A DNA stretch of 64,000 bases from Stratiolaelaps scimitus (GCA_019614645.1 JABWDB010000036.1:3282001-3346000), one strand, 5' to 3'; numbered from the stretch's first letter, positions 51,557 through 62,513 are shown. Notes: a model not told the origin generated them from the letters alone. Program-made: numbers and translations.

Positions 51557-52581
51557 CATTTTTTAGAAAGCAGTATCCATTAAAGAATACAGGTTTGCCT
51601 GCGCGATTCTTGGGCACAACACATTTCTTAGAGCAAAACACGCTTCCTCTGTTGACATAGCCCGCAAGGCAGGGATACAAGGTCATCAAGCGTTTGCAAT
51701 GTTGATCCTTTATGCATTCCTTCTCATCATCTGACTTCAGCCCGATGAACCCCTTCGATACGTTGCCACCTGCAGGTTAAATTTTAGTAATGGGCTCAAG
51801 TAAACAAAACCACAATCAGGTGTTCGACTTTAAAACCATACCGAGGTTCGACTTTGGTTGAAATTTAATAATAGAATAACAATCAATAGCAGGTGAGGAT
51901 GGTACACGTCTAGCAACGTGCATCGTATTATATCATTATTGTATGTTTGAATAAGTTCAACTATTATATCATCATATCACCATATTCCTAAATAGAGGGG
52001 TACCTATGTATCTCTAAGATCAAACATCAACTGCTGTTGTACTGCATATTTCCTGTCAATAATGGACTTCGTCACGATTAGAGGCCTGGATGCAACTAAA
52101 CCGGGTTTGACATTAGCAGTGGAAATAGGTTCCCGCAGAGCTAAAAACAATATGTCGTCAAAAGGGGTAACATTCGTATAGTTATTAATATGCAGCACCC
52201 AGGGGGCGACTCTTAAATCCGTGATGTTATTCAAAGGAATTGTCATTAAATTATTTACACCCCTGGTTTTTAGCTTCTTCTCGAAAGTGCCACAGCGGCA
52301 TTTGGCTCTTCGTTGACCTGATGATGCATCCTCATCCTCTGGGTTATTCCCCATTGAAACCACAGCGATTTGGTTGCCAGCGCTTGGCTTGTGGGAGCTA
52401 AGACCAAAGCTTAGCTGCGGAGTCCTTCCAGGGGAAGTCCCAGTATTTCAAACAAGCAGAAGTACTCACATTTCAAACAATTCCATGTACAAGTCTCTTC
52501 TTTGGGGCCAAAAAAATACAGCGATAGCAATAGTCTTAGTTTTGCTATAGACTTTTGTGCCCTGTCTGGAGGCATCGGCAT
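51557..52581 (-). CDS. Secreted cysteine-rich peptide gene (two exons visible)
   Basis: Exon 1 (52,470-52,581) begins ATG and encodes a short basic start (RAQKSIAKLR) followed by LLLSLYFF, signal-peptide-like, then ETCTWNC. It ends in phase 1 before GTGAGT. Exon 2 (51,557-51,769) follows CCTGCAG, is open for 70 codons in the matching phase, carries six cysteines (spacings 5, 8, 11, 3, 16) and ends in phase 1 before GTAAGC. A 1-1 symmetric, cysteine-rich exon after a signal-peptide exon is typical of secreted defence, salivary or venom-type peptides. I do not recognise the family and claim no activity. A 3' exon with the stop is missing. The intron holds another ORF. An alternative start two codons in is possible. 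Confidence 0.6.
52004..52363 (-). CDS. 119-codon ORF inside the peptide-gene intron, unrecognised
   Basis: An open minus-strand frame, extendable upstream to about 52,425, with an acidic NNPEDEDAS stretch, KCRCGTFEKKLKTRGVNN, then NITDLRVAPWVLHINNYTNV and a normal stop. The composition looks protein-like. The first ATG in frame is the fourth codon (GNNPEDED follows it). It lies on the same strand as the cysteine-rich gene, between its two exons. It could be an additional exon of another transcript, a nested gene, or a domesticated element piece. No family is recognised. Confidence 0.4.
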   Translation of the reverse strand: MVSMGNNPEDEDASSGQRRAKCRCGTFEKKLKTRGVNNLMTIPLNNITDLRVAPWVLHINNYTNVTPFDDILFLALREPISTANVKPGLVASRPLIVTKSIIDRKYAVQQQLMFDLRDT

Positions 52582-52886
52582 TACCGAATTACTTCACCTC
52601 TTTACGTCACTACCACCAACTACCTGCAAACAGTTATAATATGGCTGGTAATAATATAATATAACAGCTATAATATAAAACTGGCTTTAATATCTCGAGG
52701 TCAACTAATCGGGTTCGACCACTCCTGGAAGGTTCTTCTCCTCTTACTCTTGGGCCTTATACAATGCCCCGAACACCTATACTCTGATGTTTGCCTGGAA
52801 CGCAAAGCCATTGGGCTACATCTCTCTACAATATTGCTGCTTGTGACTAGAACATGGCTAAATCATGACTAAAACGGGAAAACATC

Positions 52887-53040
52887 ATGTTTTTGTGTCT
52901 CGAAGGACACCCTCCAGCTGAAATCCATCGACAATTAGTGAACGCATACGGCAGGCCTGCCTTATGCGTGCGAACGGTGCAAGCTTGGTGCAAGCGATTT
53001 CACGGTAACCGTTCGGAAATCAGGTGGTCGGTCTTGACGG
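52887..53040 (+). pseudogene. Mariner-type transposase N-terminal HTH fragment
   Basis: The frame reads MFLCLEGHPPAEIHRQLVNA followed by YGRPALCVRTVQAWCKRFHG and NRSEI. This is the helix-turn-helix pattern of mariner-like transposases (the Mos1-type HTH also found in SETMAR-like proteins). Homology ends at about residue 45. The catalytic DDD/DDE part is absent. Confidence 0.65.
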
Positions 53041-53259
53041 TGCTGAGCAGCATATTGAAGGCGTGCTCGCATACTTGCTCCTTGTGCTCCACGCAGCGAG
53101 GCAAGTGCTGCAGATACAACACACGACTGGCAGGGAGGATTCCGGAGAGCCACCAACATAAATTAAGTTTACTGCGTCTTCAACAAGAGCCTCAACGCCG
53201 TCCACTTCAGTCAGCTTCACGCTCAGACGATCAACAGGAACAGTCAGCAAAACAGGTGA

Positions 53260-53480
53260 CTGGTTCTTCTTTGGTGCCAAATGATTTACAATAGTCACTT
53301 CTTTAATCCACTTTTGCGTGCCGTATCTGGAGACATTGGAGTCACCGAATTACTACGTCTCTGTACGTGACTAGCACCAAGTACAAAAAGTTATGATGTC
53401 AGGTACACGGTTCAATATCTCGATATCAACTAATTAAGTTCCAAACTCTTGTAATAAAAGGTTCCAATTCTTGTAAAATA
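53260..53480 (-). pseudogene. Degenerate first-exon copy of the cysteine-rich peptide gene
   Basis: The minus strand matches 52,500-52,730 (GTAATTCGGTGACTCC, then ATGTCTCCAGATACGGCA). The frame from that ATG stops after 13 codons, so the copy is dead. A longer open frame (53,020-53,298, minus) runs through and out of it and is unrecognised. Confidence 0.5.
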
Positions 53481-53621
53481 TTCACAATAAATAACGGATG
53501 TATTTAAAATAATACACACTACATTACGTAGAGGGACAGCGCCAGACTGAGATTATCAGTGTCGAGCTCGTTGACAGGGGGAAGTTGGAACAATCGTCCG
53601 TCATTTGAAGCATTGGCAATA

Positions 53622-53654
53622 AAGAGGATTGCGACACCAGGTCGCAATCCTCTT
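53622..53654. repeat. Perfect hairpin, 14-bp arms
   Basis: AAGAGGATTGCGAC and its exact complement around ACCAG, in otherwise plain AT-rich DNA at the edge of the LINE. Confidence 0.92.
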
Positions 53655-53678
53655 AACCTTTAGGACCTGGCCATTATA

Positions 53679-55162
53679 TTATAATACAATACAGGTAACG
53701 CTCTCCACACAGGTAGGTTCAGAATGACGGTAAACGGCGGCAGGCGAGAGGATGTCTATTTGCATCTCTGCACACCGAGGGACAGGGCTTTGCAAAAGGA
53801 AAGATCCTGCGCGCTTGTCCCCAGTGGCGCGGATTAGTCTATGGTAGACCCCTTCGCGGAAGTTCGCAGTGAGGGGGCCATGACCACCTAAGGTTTCAAA
53901 AGCGAGGGGGGCAAAGAAGTGGGTTGCCTGGAGTGCGGCGTACTTCCGTAGCTTGGCCCGTTCTGCACGCGCTACCGCGTAACCCTTGTGCAAGGGACAC
54001 CGGCGGAGCGGAGGGCCTTCAAGAGCGTGTCATTAAGCATCGTGTGTCGCAGATGGCGGCCGGCTCTCCGCTCGCACGGGAGTCTGTGATGGCCATTCGT
54101 TGCGACAGGGACCCACGCTCGCAGCTGTGGGTCGCAACCACAGGGGCCCCGAAGCGCCAAGGGACGAGCAAGGCAGCGCGCGGAGCCATGCCCCCGCACC
54201 AGGCCTGTCGACGGCCCGGAGGCGAGCTTCGTCAACCACGTGTGGCGCTGAGGCCAGGTGGGATTCCCGCAGCGCATTGTGGAGGACATCAGACCATACC
54301 CCCTGGTTGTCCTGAAGGACCCGCGCGCGGACACCCGTCTCATCAAGAGGGGAGAACTGTAGCAACCATGACGGCGACCGCCGTGAGCGAGGCTACGTAG
54401 CAAACATCAGCCAAGCACTGAGGCTGCCACCGAAGCCGACCGGAAGGGTAGCCTGCAACGCCGCTGCCAGAGGAAGCCGGAGGTTTAGGATCGTCGTCAG
54501 GGCGTTCAGCACCATGTCGTCATAGGCGTGAAGGGCTGAAGCCTCACTGACGGCCGCTCTTGTCCTAAGCAAGTGCTGCATGCGCGCCGCCGAGAAACAG
54601 GATCCAAGGAGGGGAGCCGCCAACAGCGGTAGTCGGTCAAGCATCACGGCAGTCCTCTCAAAGCAACGGTCCAAGAGTGGCCGGATGGTCTCGTCCGTAG
54701 GAGGGGAGCCGACGAGCTCAAGGGACGACCTAGGAGTGGGACGGAACCCTGGCAGCAACCGCTGGAAGTCGAGGTGCGGGTCCAAGGCAACGGTCGTCGG
54801 ATCGCCCGCCAACGTTCCGTCATCCATGTACCACAGCCACAGGCGAGCCTGGAGGGACGCAACGAGGGGCCGGAGGGCCAGGCGGAAGAGGGCTGGGCCT
54901 AGCGGGTCCCCCTGCTGGAGCCCGCACTCGGAGCTGATGACGGCGTTGTCCATAATCCGATGGGAAGGGCAACAATAGGCCAGGTCAACCAGCGGGAAAA
55001 GGCCGGAGATGTGCTCAGCAATCTCTCGCAAAACGAGGTCCCGGCGGACCGTGTTGAAGGCATTGTGGAAATCAAGCCTGACCAGGGTCGCTGTTTACAG
55101 GAACGCGAGTGAATGAGATCATCATACAACGAGCATCGCGCAACAATGACCCCGACCGCCAC
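53679..55162 (-). pseudogene. GC-rich non-LTR retrotransposon, RT to C-terminus
   Basis: From high to low coordinates the minus strand shows RLDFHNAFNTV (RT motif A), SECGLQQGDPLGPALFRLAL (motif B) and LWYMDDGTLAGDP (motif C, an intact DD pair). Then come a helical region (ALHAYDDMVLNALTTILNLR), an H/C-rich segment (GHHRLPCERRAGRHLRHTML then NDTLLKALRSAGVP) and the end piece FETLGGHGPLTANF with ATGDKRAGSFLLQ. A 212-codon frame (54,393-55,031) is open across the RT. The N-terminal half is missing and later frames shift. It is the reference copy for the fragments at 13.0-14.3 and 25.8-26.2 kb. I do not assign a clade. Confidence 0.88.
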
Positions 55163-55339
55163 GAATCCGCCTTGGTCACGCCCGTGTTTTTTTCTATGGA
55201 GACTTCATACATGCGCAGCGGTGTAATGTACCAACTGGATCTGTGTACTGGGGTTACACTGCTCTGCACGCACCAGATTTGCAAAAGCGGCGACCATCAC
55301 AGGTCGATGCACCTGCTGCTCAGTAAGCCTGCATGTCGC

Positions 55340-55830
55340 CGTGCCATCATTCCGGCCTCGCTGGCCTGCATTGCAGCAACTACGGCGACTACCGTTCGGA
55401 ACGTCGGGCTTCGACAAGTTCAAGGATGGACACCGTTTCGAGGCAGAGTTGTACAGAATCTGTCTCGAGAATCGACACGATGATGGGAGACAGATCGAAA
55501 TAGTCGCTCGCGATTTCTCCGCAGTCGCCAGGTGTCAGTGCCCACCCGAAGTAGTGCAGGCCATCCGAGGATTTGCACAGCAATACTCCCTCGCTGATAG
55601 CGCTTACCACGAGAACAACGTGCCCGATTCCTCGGCACTACTCATTAGAATCGACCAGTAACACGACATCATTCACCGACGGCCGGTTCACGTTGTTACT
55701 GAGGAGTTTATGGCGTCCGAGAGCTTGCTCGGGTGGCTGGAATCGGATAGGAGACCCCTCCTACAGTGGTGGGCGCCCCAGGTTCCCCATCTGCTGAAGA
55801 GACAGAAGCACTGTGACAAAATAACGATGA
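55340..55830 (+). pseudogene. BEL/Pao protease-region fragment
   Basis: The plus-strand frame reads LPFGTSGFDKFKDGHRFEAE, then QIEIVARDF, then QYSLADSAYHENNVPDSSAL and LIRIDQ, and after a shift HDIIHRRPVHVVTEEFMASES. The LAD..YH....I..LIG.D pattern matches the aspartic-protease-like (DUF1758) segment of BEL/Pao polyproteins, with the LIG.D glycine changed to R. No RT follows. Confidence 0.65.
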
Positions 55831-56040
55831 TCTAGTCCACAATGGAAATTCGTACAGTGTACTCATGAAAAAACGTCACTCTATCTGCGCCCGGGCAAAT
55901 AACTACTTCGCAGCCCTTATCGCTTATCGTCGAAGCGCAAAGGCCTGCTCTACGACCTTCAAATATACTTCCTCCTCCCAAATATCATTTTGACAGTATG
56001 GTATTTGTCGAGGATGCGCATACGGAAGAAGTGAATGGAC

Positions 56041-56098
56041 GAGCTGAGGCCCGTCAGATAGGGGAACAGCTGAGGGTCAGCTCGAAAAAAAAAAAAAA
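56041..56098 (+). mobile_element. Short retroposon with 3' hairpin and poly(A), plus orientation
   Basis: GAGCTGAGGCCCGTCAGATA, then AGCTGAGGGTCAGCTCG followed by 14 A residues. The A run directly after the hairpin fixes the 3' end and orientation of the family. Confidence 0.8.
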
Positions 56099-56099
56099 G

Positions 56100-57190
56100 A
56101 GATTTCAAACACTCGCTACCACGATGGGAACTATTATATGAAGCATCATCAAGGCTTCATCGAGGCCAGTAGACTGAAGAAATGGCGAATTGTGTTTGGC
56201 TGATCATCTGCGGTGCCCGGCCAGACGTCACTTAAATCACATCTGTTGCAGGGGCCGAACATGAACCCAAACTTGATGTGGATGAGCTTACGGTCTACCG
56301 ACCGGTTGGCTATAATCCACAGACTTTCACCGGTCTAGCAGTAGTTGATTGGATTTTAGATAATTCCATTTGTGCTTCCTATGAGTGGGATATGAATAAA
56401 AATAGCAAAAAAGATAACAATGATTGTCGCAACAACTGATGATAACAGCAAAGGCTAAGGTAAACCCTCATTTATCATTTATCCAGTTGGAGCCATCACC
56501 AAATTTAATGGAATTGATTAGTTGACAAACTATGACGCAAAAGGCGAATAACTGAGATAATTAATATAGACATGACATCGGTGAACCTGCAGATCAACAT
56601 TTCAGACCAACAAATATCTGTATTTATCTTAATGTGTTCGTTCCTTACGTTGACATGAGAAGTCCGTGAGAGTCGTTGGCTTCGAGCCGCTGCAGAAGGG
56701 CGGGTTCGATGCGTTATGAGCACAGACGTTCTTTACGATCTCGGCACAGGTCACGGAGCAAACTGGATATGTCCCTGTTTCTTCTAAAAATATAGTGTTT
56801 TTTTGTTAAAAATGGAATTAATGCACCAATGCACGCCTGACCATTGACCATGATGGCTCCGTCCATTACCAGTGGCAGTTATCGATCTGATCTTGCTTTC
56901 TATGAAACATGTGAAGCTTGTGAGGTATTAATTTATGATTAATCGGGAGATATGCATAGAGAGATGGATTTCGAATTCTTCCTCACGCATTTTTCCGACG
57001 AGACTAACCATGAAATTGAAGCAGAAATAATAAATTAGTTGCCCTTGTGGAAAATAGAGAGAAAAGTCCTAAAAAGCCAGGTCCGCAAAAAGTATTTCTG
57101 GTATATTCAGACGAGACTTCACACAAGGCTCAGTGGAGGCTCATAGGATCTCGGATCACTTCATGTCTGCCGCTATAGCTTGTGATGTTA
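56100..57190. other. No recognisable gene
   Basis: AT-rich. A 72-codon minus frame (56,505-56,723) shows no motif. Confidence 0.35.
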
Positions 57191-57229
57191 AGTGATATGG
57201 TTATATCAAGTTATATATCATGTCAAAGT

Positions 57230-57690
57230 GTCTAATTCTCTTCTGCAAAAAACGCTATTTGTGCCTCTGATATGCTATGGGCTGTCCATACGGGGTGGTA
57301 GCTTCAGTGGGATCCTTCATCGCGTCGAGGTCACTAAGAACGACGCCCTCAGGACTGTGTTTGGTAGACAGCGTAGAGATTCGGTTGCCGACTTCTTCAG
57401 AGAACTCAATCTCCTACCAATTGGGGCGTGGTACACCGTCCATGCAGCTGTCCTAGCCTTTAAGATGGTCAGAGATATCATTGCGAATCACCGCGGCCGC
57501 CAGTCGCCCCACCCGTCGTGCCACTCGATTTGAGATGCCTTTTACTGTTAGAGAATCAAGTCGCCATGCTCTGGCCTATCGACTACCAGCAGTCTGGACC
57601 ACACTCTCTCCGGAGATTCGAGCCCTCCCCTCAGTAAAATTATTTGCCCGTGAAGTAAAAAAAAGAATCGCCAACACGCAGTAATTATTG
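57230..57690 (+). pseudogene. LINE C-terminal segment
   Basis: Frames read LFVPLICYGLSIRGG, VTKNDALRTVFGRQR, FRELNLLPIGAWYTVHAAV and, after a shift, ALAYRLPAVWTTLSPEIRAL followed by KLFAREVKKRI. This is the standard tail of CR1/Jockey-like RT proteins (the Y...IWG, Q.K.LR, LNLLPI and LWN.LP..IR motifs). It ends with a stop at 57,682-57,684. Confidence 0.82.
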
Positions 57691-57734
57691 AATTGCTCTA
57701 CAACCCGATGGTTTTATTGTAATTAGTCTGCAAC

Positions 57735-57768
<34 letters not shown>

Positions 57769-57770
57769 TC
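57735..57770. repeat. (AT)n microsatellite
   Basis: About 36 bases of alternating AT in the 3' untranslated part of the LINE. No inverted flanks, unlike the 24.9 kb tracts. Confidence 0.95.
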
Positions 57771-57989
57771 TACTTGTCAATGATTGTGTTAACAAATCGA
57801 CGAATATAACTGTATATATTGTTAAACTGTAAATAGTTGGCAATTATAATAATAGCTGTCTTTCGACTGCCACAGGTCCCTGTCACGGAGACTTAATATG
57901 CGCACCGGATTGTGGTGTGCATGGTTTCTACAATTATATTTTGTCAGTTTATCTTGACCGTGTTCTAAGTCAGATTATCCTGACTATCC

Positions 57990-58095
57990 TGACCTTGTTA
58001 TATATATATACACCTTTTATGATAAATTTGTTTTGCGAGAACTTAAGCATTGTAAAACTGCAGTTCCAAAAATAAACCTCAAATTAAATGAAATG
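57990..58095 (+). repeat. LINE 3' end
   Basis: GCATTGTAAAACTGCAGTTC followed by CAAAAATAAACCTC and short ATGAAAT-type repeats. It lies about 300 bases after the stop of the LINE C-terminal segment, so it is probably the 3' end of that same copy. Confidence 0.7.
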
Positions 58096-58099
58096 AAAA

Positions 58100-58960
58100 T
58101 ATGACAGGGGGTAATATTAAAGCCGATGTGGGTAAATATACATATGGACAATATGTAGAGGGTGTACCAGCTAATAACGGAGCACTCGTGATGCGTTCTT
58201 CATAAACACCGTTTTAATTTAAATATGAACATTTTTTATAATTTATTTGATATTAGAGTAGAACAAAACATCGTATTCACTGTACCCAATACTCACTTTG
58301 ATAATGTCCTCAATTCCAGCCACAAAATCTAGAATATCAGTGCTCGGTTAATGCACTGATCTGCTAGCAGCGTAAAGATTGGCAGCCACATAGAAAATAC
58401 CGCGGCAATGACCAGCCTTTGTCATATATGAACAGAATTACTTTAACGAGCTCTATTTACTTTAGTTTCTAACAGGTTGAAGATGTTCGTTAATTAACTT
58501 TGAATAAAATTTGTTTGTGTGACGATACGGTTGTGTCCGCCCCAGGATAGTACGAACCTAGCTATTCAGATGATGGTGTAATCTTCTAAGATTAAGATAC
58601 GAATAAAACGACTCAATAGGAGAACATGCTCCTGAAGAAGGAGGCCCCAACTACTGGGACGGAGAGGGGGGACGTCTATCCTGAACGAAGAAAAGACTGA
58701 AGCATAGAAGACAGGATTACTAACCACCCCTCAGGAGAACAACCTGAGACTGAAGACAACTCACCTGACGTCATTTCAGCCACAGTTTGCAATACACAGA
58801 GTTATGGAGTTTCTACAAATATTGTGATATCAACAAGTAATTTGTTGTCAAGCGGATTGGACACACGCCAATCGAATTATTCCTAAATCCGCTTATAACC
58901 TGATGGGTTAGGTTGAACAATGTGACGAGTAAATTGTCTCTATACAACAATATAATACAA
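58100..58960. other. No recognisable gene
   Basis: AT-rich DNA without motifs. Short frames only. Confidence 0.4.
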
Positions 58961-58967
58961 TACAAAT

Positions 58968-59020
58968 AGTGGTTTATTAACGGAACTGCAATTATAGTAA
59001 TGCTTATAAGTCCTCGTAAT
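58968..59020 (-). repeat. LINE 3' end, inverted orientation
   Basis: The reverse complement contains AAGCATTACTATAATTGCAG then TTCCGTTAATAAACC, a diverged copy of the 58.05 kb tail about 0.9 kb away and inverted relative to it. Confidence 0.65.
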
Positions 59021-59031
59021 AAAATAATGAT

Positions 59032-59097
59032 TAGAGTTGGCCTTGCCCTGCGGGCAGCGGCCAACTCTAGTTGGCGGCCCGCCGCCGGCGGGCCGCC
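59032..59097. repeat. Cluster of GC-rich hairpins
   Basis: TAGAGTTGGCC (59,032-59,042) pairs with GGCCAACTCTA (59,059-59,069), with a smaller stem nested inside. Four bases later GGCGGCCCGCC (59,073-59,083) pairs perfectly with GGCGGGCCGCC (59,087-59,097). Extreme local GC in AT-rich flanks. Confidence 0.9.
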
Positions 59098-59109
59098 GGC
59101 GCCCCGCCC

Positions 59110-60370
59110 TGCCGCCGCACCATGTTGAGGTTTTTTTGTTTTAATTAAAGAAGTATCCACTTTAGGTATATGTATACCTATTGTAGAATTGTTCAGCTTG
59201 ACGAAACGCATCAGAAACACGCGAGAAAAGTACCCCTTACATAGAACACCATGTTAAACACCTTTAAGAAAAAAGGAAAAAAATGGTCGAAAATGCGATT
59301 TTAGCCTGATGAAAATATTTACAAAGTTGTTCAGGACTCTAAAATGCATCGATACATGCAGAGAAAACCACCCCCTACATAGACCTCATGTTAAAAAATC
59401 CCCCACTACTTTGACCCCCACCCCCCCCAGCGACCCCCACCCCCCTAAAAACATAGCCCTCATCAATAGCTACACAATGATACCAAACATGCCCATATTG
59501 AAAAAAGTTAAACCCCAAAAAAGTTCCGCCGAAACGAAACGGAAGTCATTGTCAGACGGACAGACATCACGAGCGTTAATAAAGTATTTAGATAAATAAG
59601 GTACAAATATTCAGGACCATAGATCTACTCGATAAGAGACTCAGGTTGTTGTTTGACATCTTGACCGGCTCTCCCCGAATTTGACACAAATATATCCAAA
59701 ATTTGCAGCTACCGAACCGTTTGAAGTCGATGGTCGCAGTGGTAGGGAGGACCGGTGTGACGACAAGACGACATTCAGTGGTCATTGCTGACGGCTTCGG
59801 CGACACGATGGGTCGATCTACTTCGGGTAGTTTTAACCAACCAGGACCAACCACCAAGCGTCGTTGTCGTAAGACAATTCGACGGCAGGAACATCTCGTG
59901 TAGCAATGTTAAGATGTCCAGAGACGTGGCTTGCCGAATAAACCATCAGTCACCATGCGACTGTCTAGTTTTCAAGAGAGCAGACATACCGCAGATAAAG
60001 CAAAAATGTGTCAAAGAACCAACGCTTCTGGGCCAATGGGTCAAAGGAGATGGCATTCTCGGTCTTCTTGGATGCCTAGACAGATCACGCACTGATAAAC
60101 GACGTGTTTAAAATGAGTCCAGAAGACTAACCCATTTCAGGTCCGTGTTTGGTGACATTCATCGTATATTCCTCCCCAGCCTTGGCGTCGAAATCGTTCC
60201 AGGAGACAGAAGGGGACCCTACAGGCGAACAACCCTGCAACTCACTCAAGGCTCTAATCGACGTACTAATGCCATGGAAATGCCATATTTCAGGAGGTAC
60301 CTAATTCAGAAAACAAAGCAAGCCAAGGAGACGCGGAGACAGCGAAAGATTTCAGAGGGTGAATGAGTCA
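59110..60370 (+). other. Low-complexity and gag-like leader region, no clear gene
   Basis: Two diverged copies of a block with CCCCTTACATAGA / CCCCCTACATAGA and CATGTTAAA lie at 59,235 and 59,375, with C-rich low-complexity sequence between and after. A 96-codon plus frame (59,309-59,599), a 108-codon frame (59,785-60,111) and a 73-codon frame (60,145-60,366) are unrecognised. The last two probably belong to the gypsy gag that follows. Confidence 0.4.
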
Positions 60371-60379
60371 ACAATCAAA

Positions 60380-61290
60380 GAAGTGCGCGTGTGAGGATCA
60401 TGAGAAAGTGAAGCTCAGAGACAAACTCATCCTCGGAACGCGTCTCGCTACAGCAAGAGAGACACTCTTCCGCGAGGAAGATCACAATAAATTGACCACG
60501 TCATGGGCGTACTAGATACCTAGGAGGATAACGGTCGTGCACTACTGGTCATTGAACGTGACAGAAAGAGTACCAAGGGCACCAAAGAGCAGGAGCATGA
60601 TGGTGCGGTAAAGCGTCATGGGACAAGACAAGATGGCAGAAAAGGACTAGAATCAGGAGTCAAACCACAAGGTAGGAAGCGAAACAGTGGACGGCCACAC
60701 CCCCCATAAAGATGTCCCGCTTTCGGACAAACCTGCAATAGGTGTAATAAATCGAATCATTTCGCTCGGATGTGCAGATCCGGACAAAGCACAGTGTCAA
60801 GCAGGTACAAGTCGAGGACCCTGAATACAAAGGGTTTGAAGTCGGCGAAGCATTCCACACTGAAACAATGGGAAAGATGCCGAAGCGGAAGCTCTACGTC
60901 ACACCTAAGACGAACACAGACAGAGCCTAGAGTGCTCCGCGACACTTGCGACTTCATGGGCAGAGAAGCCTACCGGCATGCATCAAAGCCCTTCAACTTG
61001 ACAGTGTTGAGAATGTATGATCACTCACGGGTCATCAAGATGGGGCCAGTATTTCTGACAGTTCGAACCAACACAATCAAGAAGGCAATCAAGTTCCGGG
61101 TAGTCGACGAGGGGGTGGGAACAACTCTTATAGGCAAGCACATGTCTAAAACTAGAACCAATACAAGTGTGTCAGGAAGTAAAAAGTGTGAACATGATGA
61201 TTCAGTAAGGCAAGGACCGCATGCAGACCTTGACCGAGGTAGGTGTGACAAACGGGTTGTCGTTTGGACACGTAATGCACGTTTAATTTG
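60380..61290 (+). pseudogene. Ty3/gypsy gag zinc knuckle and protease
   Basis: A gag C-terminal segment LRDKLILGTRLATARETLF (about 60,415-60,470) is followed by the knuckle CPAFGQTCNRCNKSNHFARM (about 60,713-60,775), where the C-x2-C-x4-H-x4-C pattern is complete. The 173-codon frame at 60,770-61,291 then carries the protease region: RDTCDFMGREAYRH (active site DTG changed to DTC), TVLRMYDHSRVIKMGPVFLT and FRVVDEGVGTTLIGK. It is a third gypsy family here, in plus orientation. It ends before RT, so it is truncated. Confidence 0.8.
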
Positions 61291-61649
61291 AATTTGGCGC
61301 CATTGGTTTAATTATTGTTGCAATAATCGTGTTTGGGAGCGTGTGTCAACTATAATAATAAAACCTATCACATTATTCATAGTTGTATGTTACCAGTGTT
61401 AGAAGTGTACTATGTGAAATATAGGTTCACAGTGTAATAAGCGCACTATATTCAAAGGTTCTTCAATAAATTGTACGGTGAGCTTGTTCGCCACAGTTCA
61501 GATCAAAAACCTCATTGAGGCTATTGCAATAGAATAGGTAAACAACGATCAAGCGAAACAAGTCGCTTCATCGGCGCAAGCCGTGCCTAGAGTGACTACG
61601 CGCCAGACTCTAGCAGCACAATATATTCCACGGTTGGGGACAGTTTTTC

Positions 61650-62070
61650 GAAGTTGCAGTTTATTTCCGCCACGACATGTCCGCGATTGAAACGTTCTGG
61701 CGTCTCAAGGACTCGATGGTGGGTTCAGATTCTTCAGGACCGGTTCGCGGATGCGTCAGCCATCCGACGAGCCCATATGCAGGTTATCACCGGACCGTGC
61801 ACCACTCGCGACCTCGATAAGCCAGAAAAATTAAATACATTTATCAGTACTTTAGATCAAATTGTGAAAGCTTCAAGGACACGGAGAGTTGAAAGCACAG
61901 CTGTATCATTCGCTATGTCTCCGATGGGCCGAAAGTGTCTATCTCATTCAACTAAGTTCGGGTTCGCGTCTTGGAGACAAACGATAGAAGGAACTGAGGA
62001 TACCCAGCTAGAATTTATCATAGCATAGCTACAGCTACGTAGAGAATGAAATAGTGAGTTAGAACAGCAG
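61650..62070 (+). pseudogene. BEL/Pao gag (DUF1759-like) remnant
   Basis: Within a 124-codon frame, KLNTFISTLDQIVKASRTRR and VESTAVSFAMSPMGRK match the region of BEL/Pao gag between the DUF1759 core and the zinc knuckles. It precedes the zinc-knuckle segment at 62.27 kb in the right order. Confidence 0.6.
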
Positions 62071-62270
62071 AGGAGCAATGGTGATAGGGCTAGCCTCAAT
62101 GGGTCAAACCGGCCGAAATATCAGTTTGCAGCTTCTGCTAAAAGAAATTCTGCATCGAATGAACATCAGTTCGTTAATAATAATAATAACCATAAAAAAT
62201 ATGCAGTTTGTCCGAAGAACCGCTACGATAATAGCAGAAATAATTTCGCGTTTAACATAAGTATAATACT

Positions 62271-62513
62271 ATGAAAGACAATCAACTATGCTTGTTCTGT
62301 GATGAAACTCACGATAGCAGAAAGAGCGAACAAAATATACCACTGTCGGAAGGTAAGCAAATCCTAGCTGCGAAAAATGTGTGTTTCAGATGTTTTGAGT
62401 TCTTTCACACCGCCGATAAGTGTAGAAATTCGAGGATCAATTGTAGTGAGTGGAAAGGGAAACATTATTCGGTTATGTGTCCAAAATTAAATAGCACCCC
62501 GAATAGTCTCTAA
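62271..62513 (+). pseudogene. BEL/Pao gag zinc knuckles
   Basis: The frame holds CLFCDETHDSRKSEQNIPLS (first knuckle, last Cys lost), then NVCFRCFEFFHTADKCRNSR (complete C-x2-C-x4-H-x4-C) and INCSEWKGKHYSVMC (third, second Cys changed to W). Three spaced knuckles of this type are characteristic of BEL/Pao. It continues into a short protease-like segment at 62.6 kb (HVLCRVLLDPGPQRLFV). Confidence 0.82.

Noticed and set aside
54580..54978. 132-codon plus-strand ORF
   Set aside because: Antisense to the LINE reverse transcriptase with intact RT motifs on the minus strand.
58813..59220. 135-codon minus-strand ORF crossing the GC-rich hairpins
   Set aside because: Most of it is hairpin and LINE-tail sequence. 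The alanine/glycine-rich stretch comes from the GC palindrome.
61021..61251. 76-codon minus-strand ORF
   Set aside because: Shadow of the gypsy protease frame on the plus strand.
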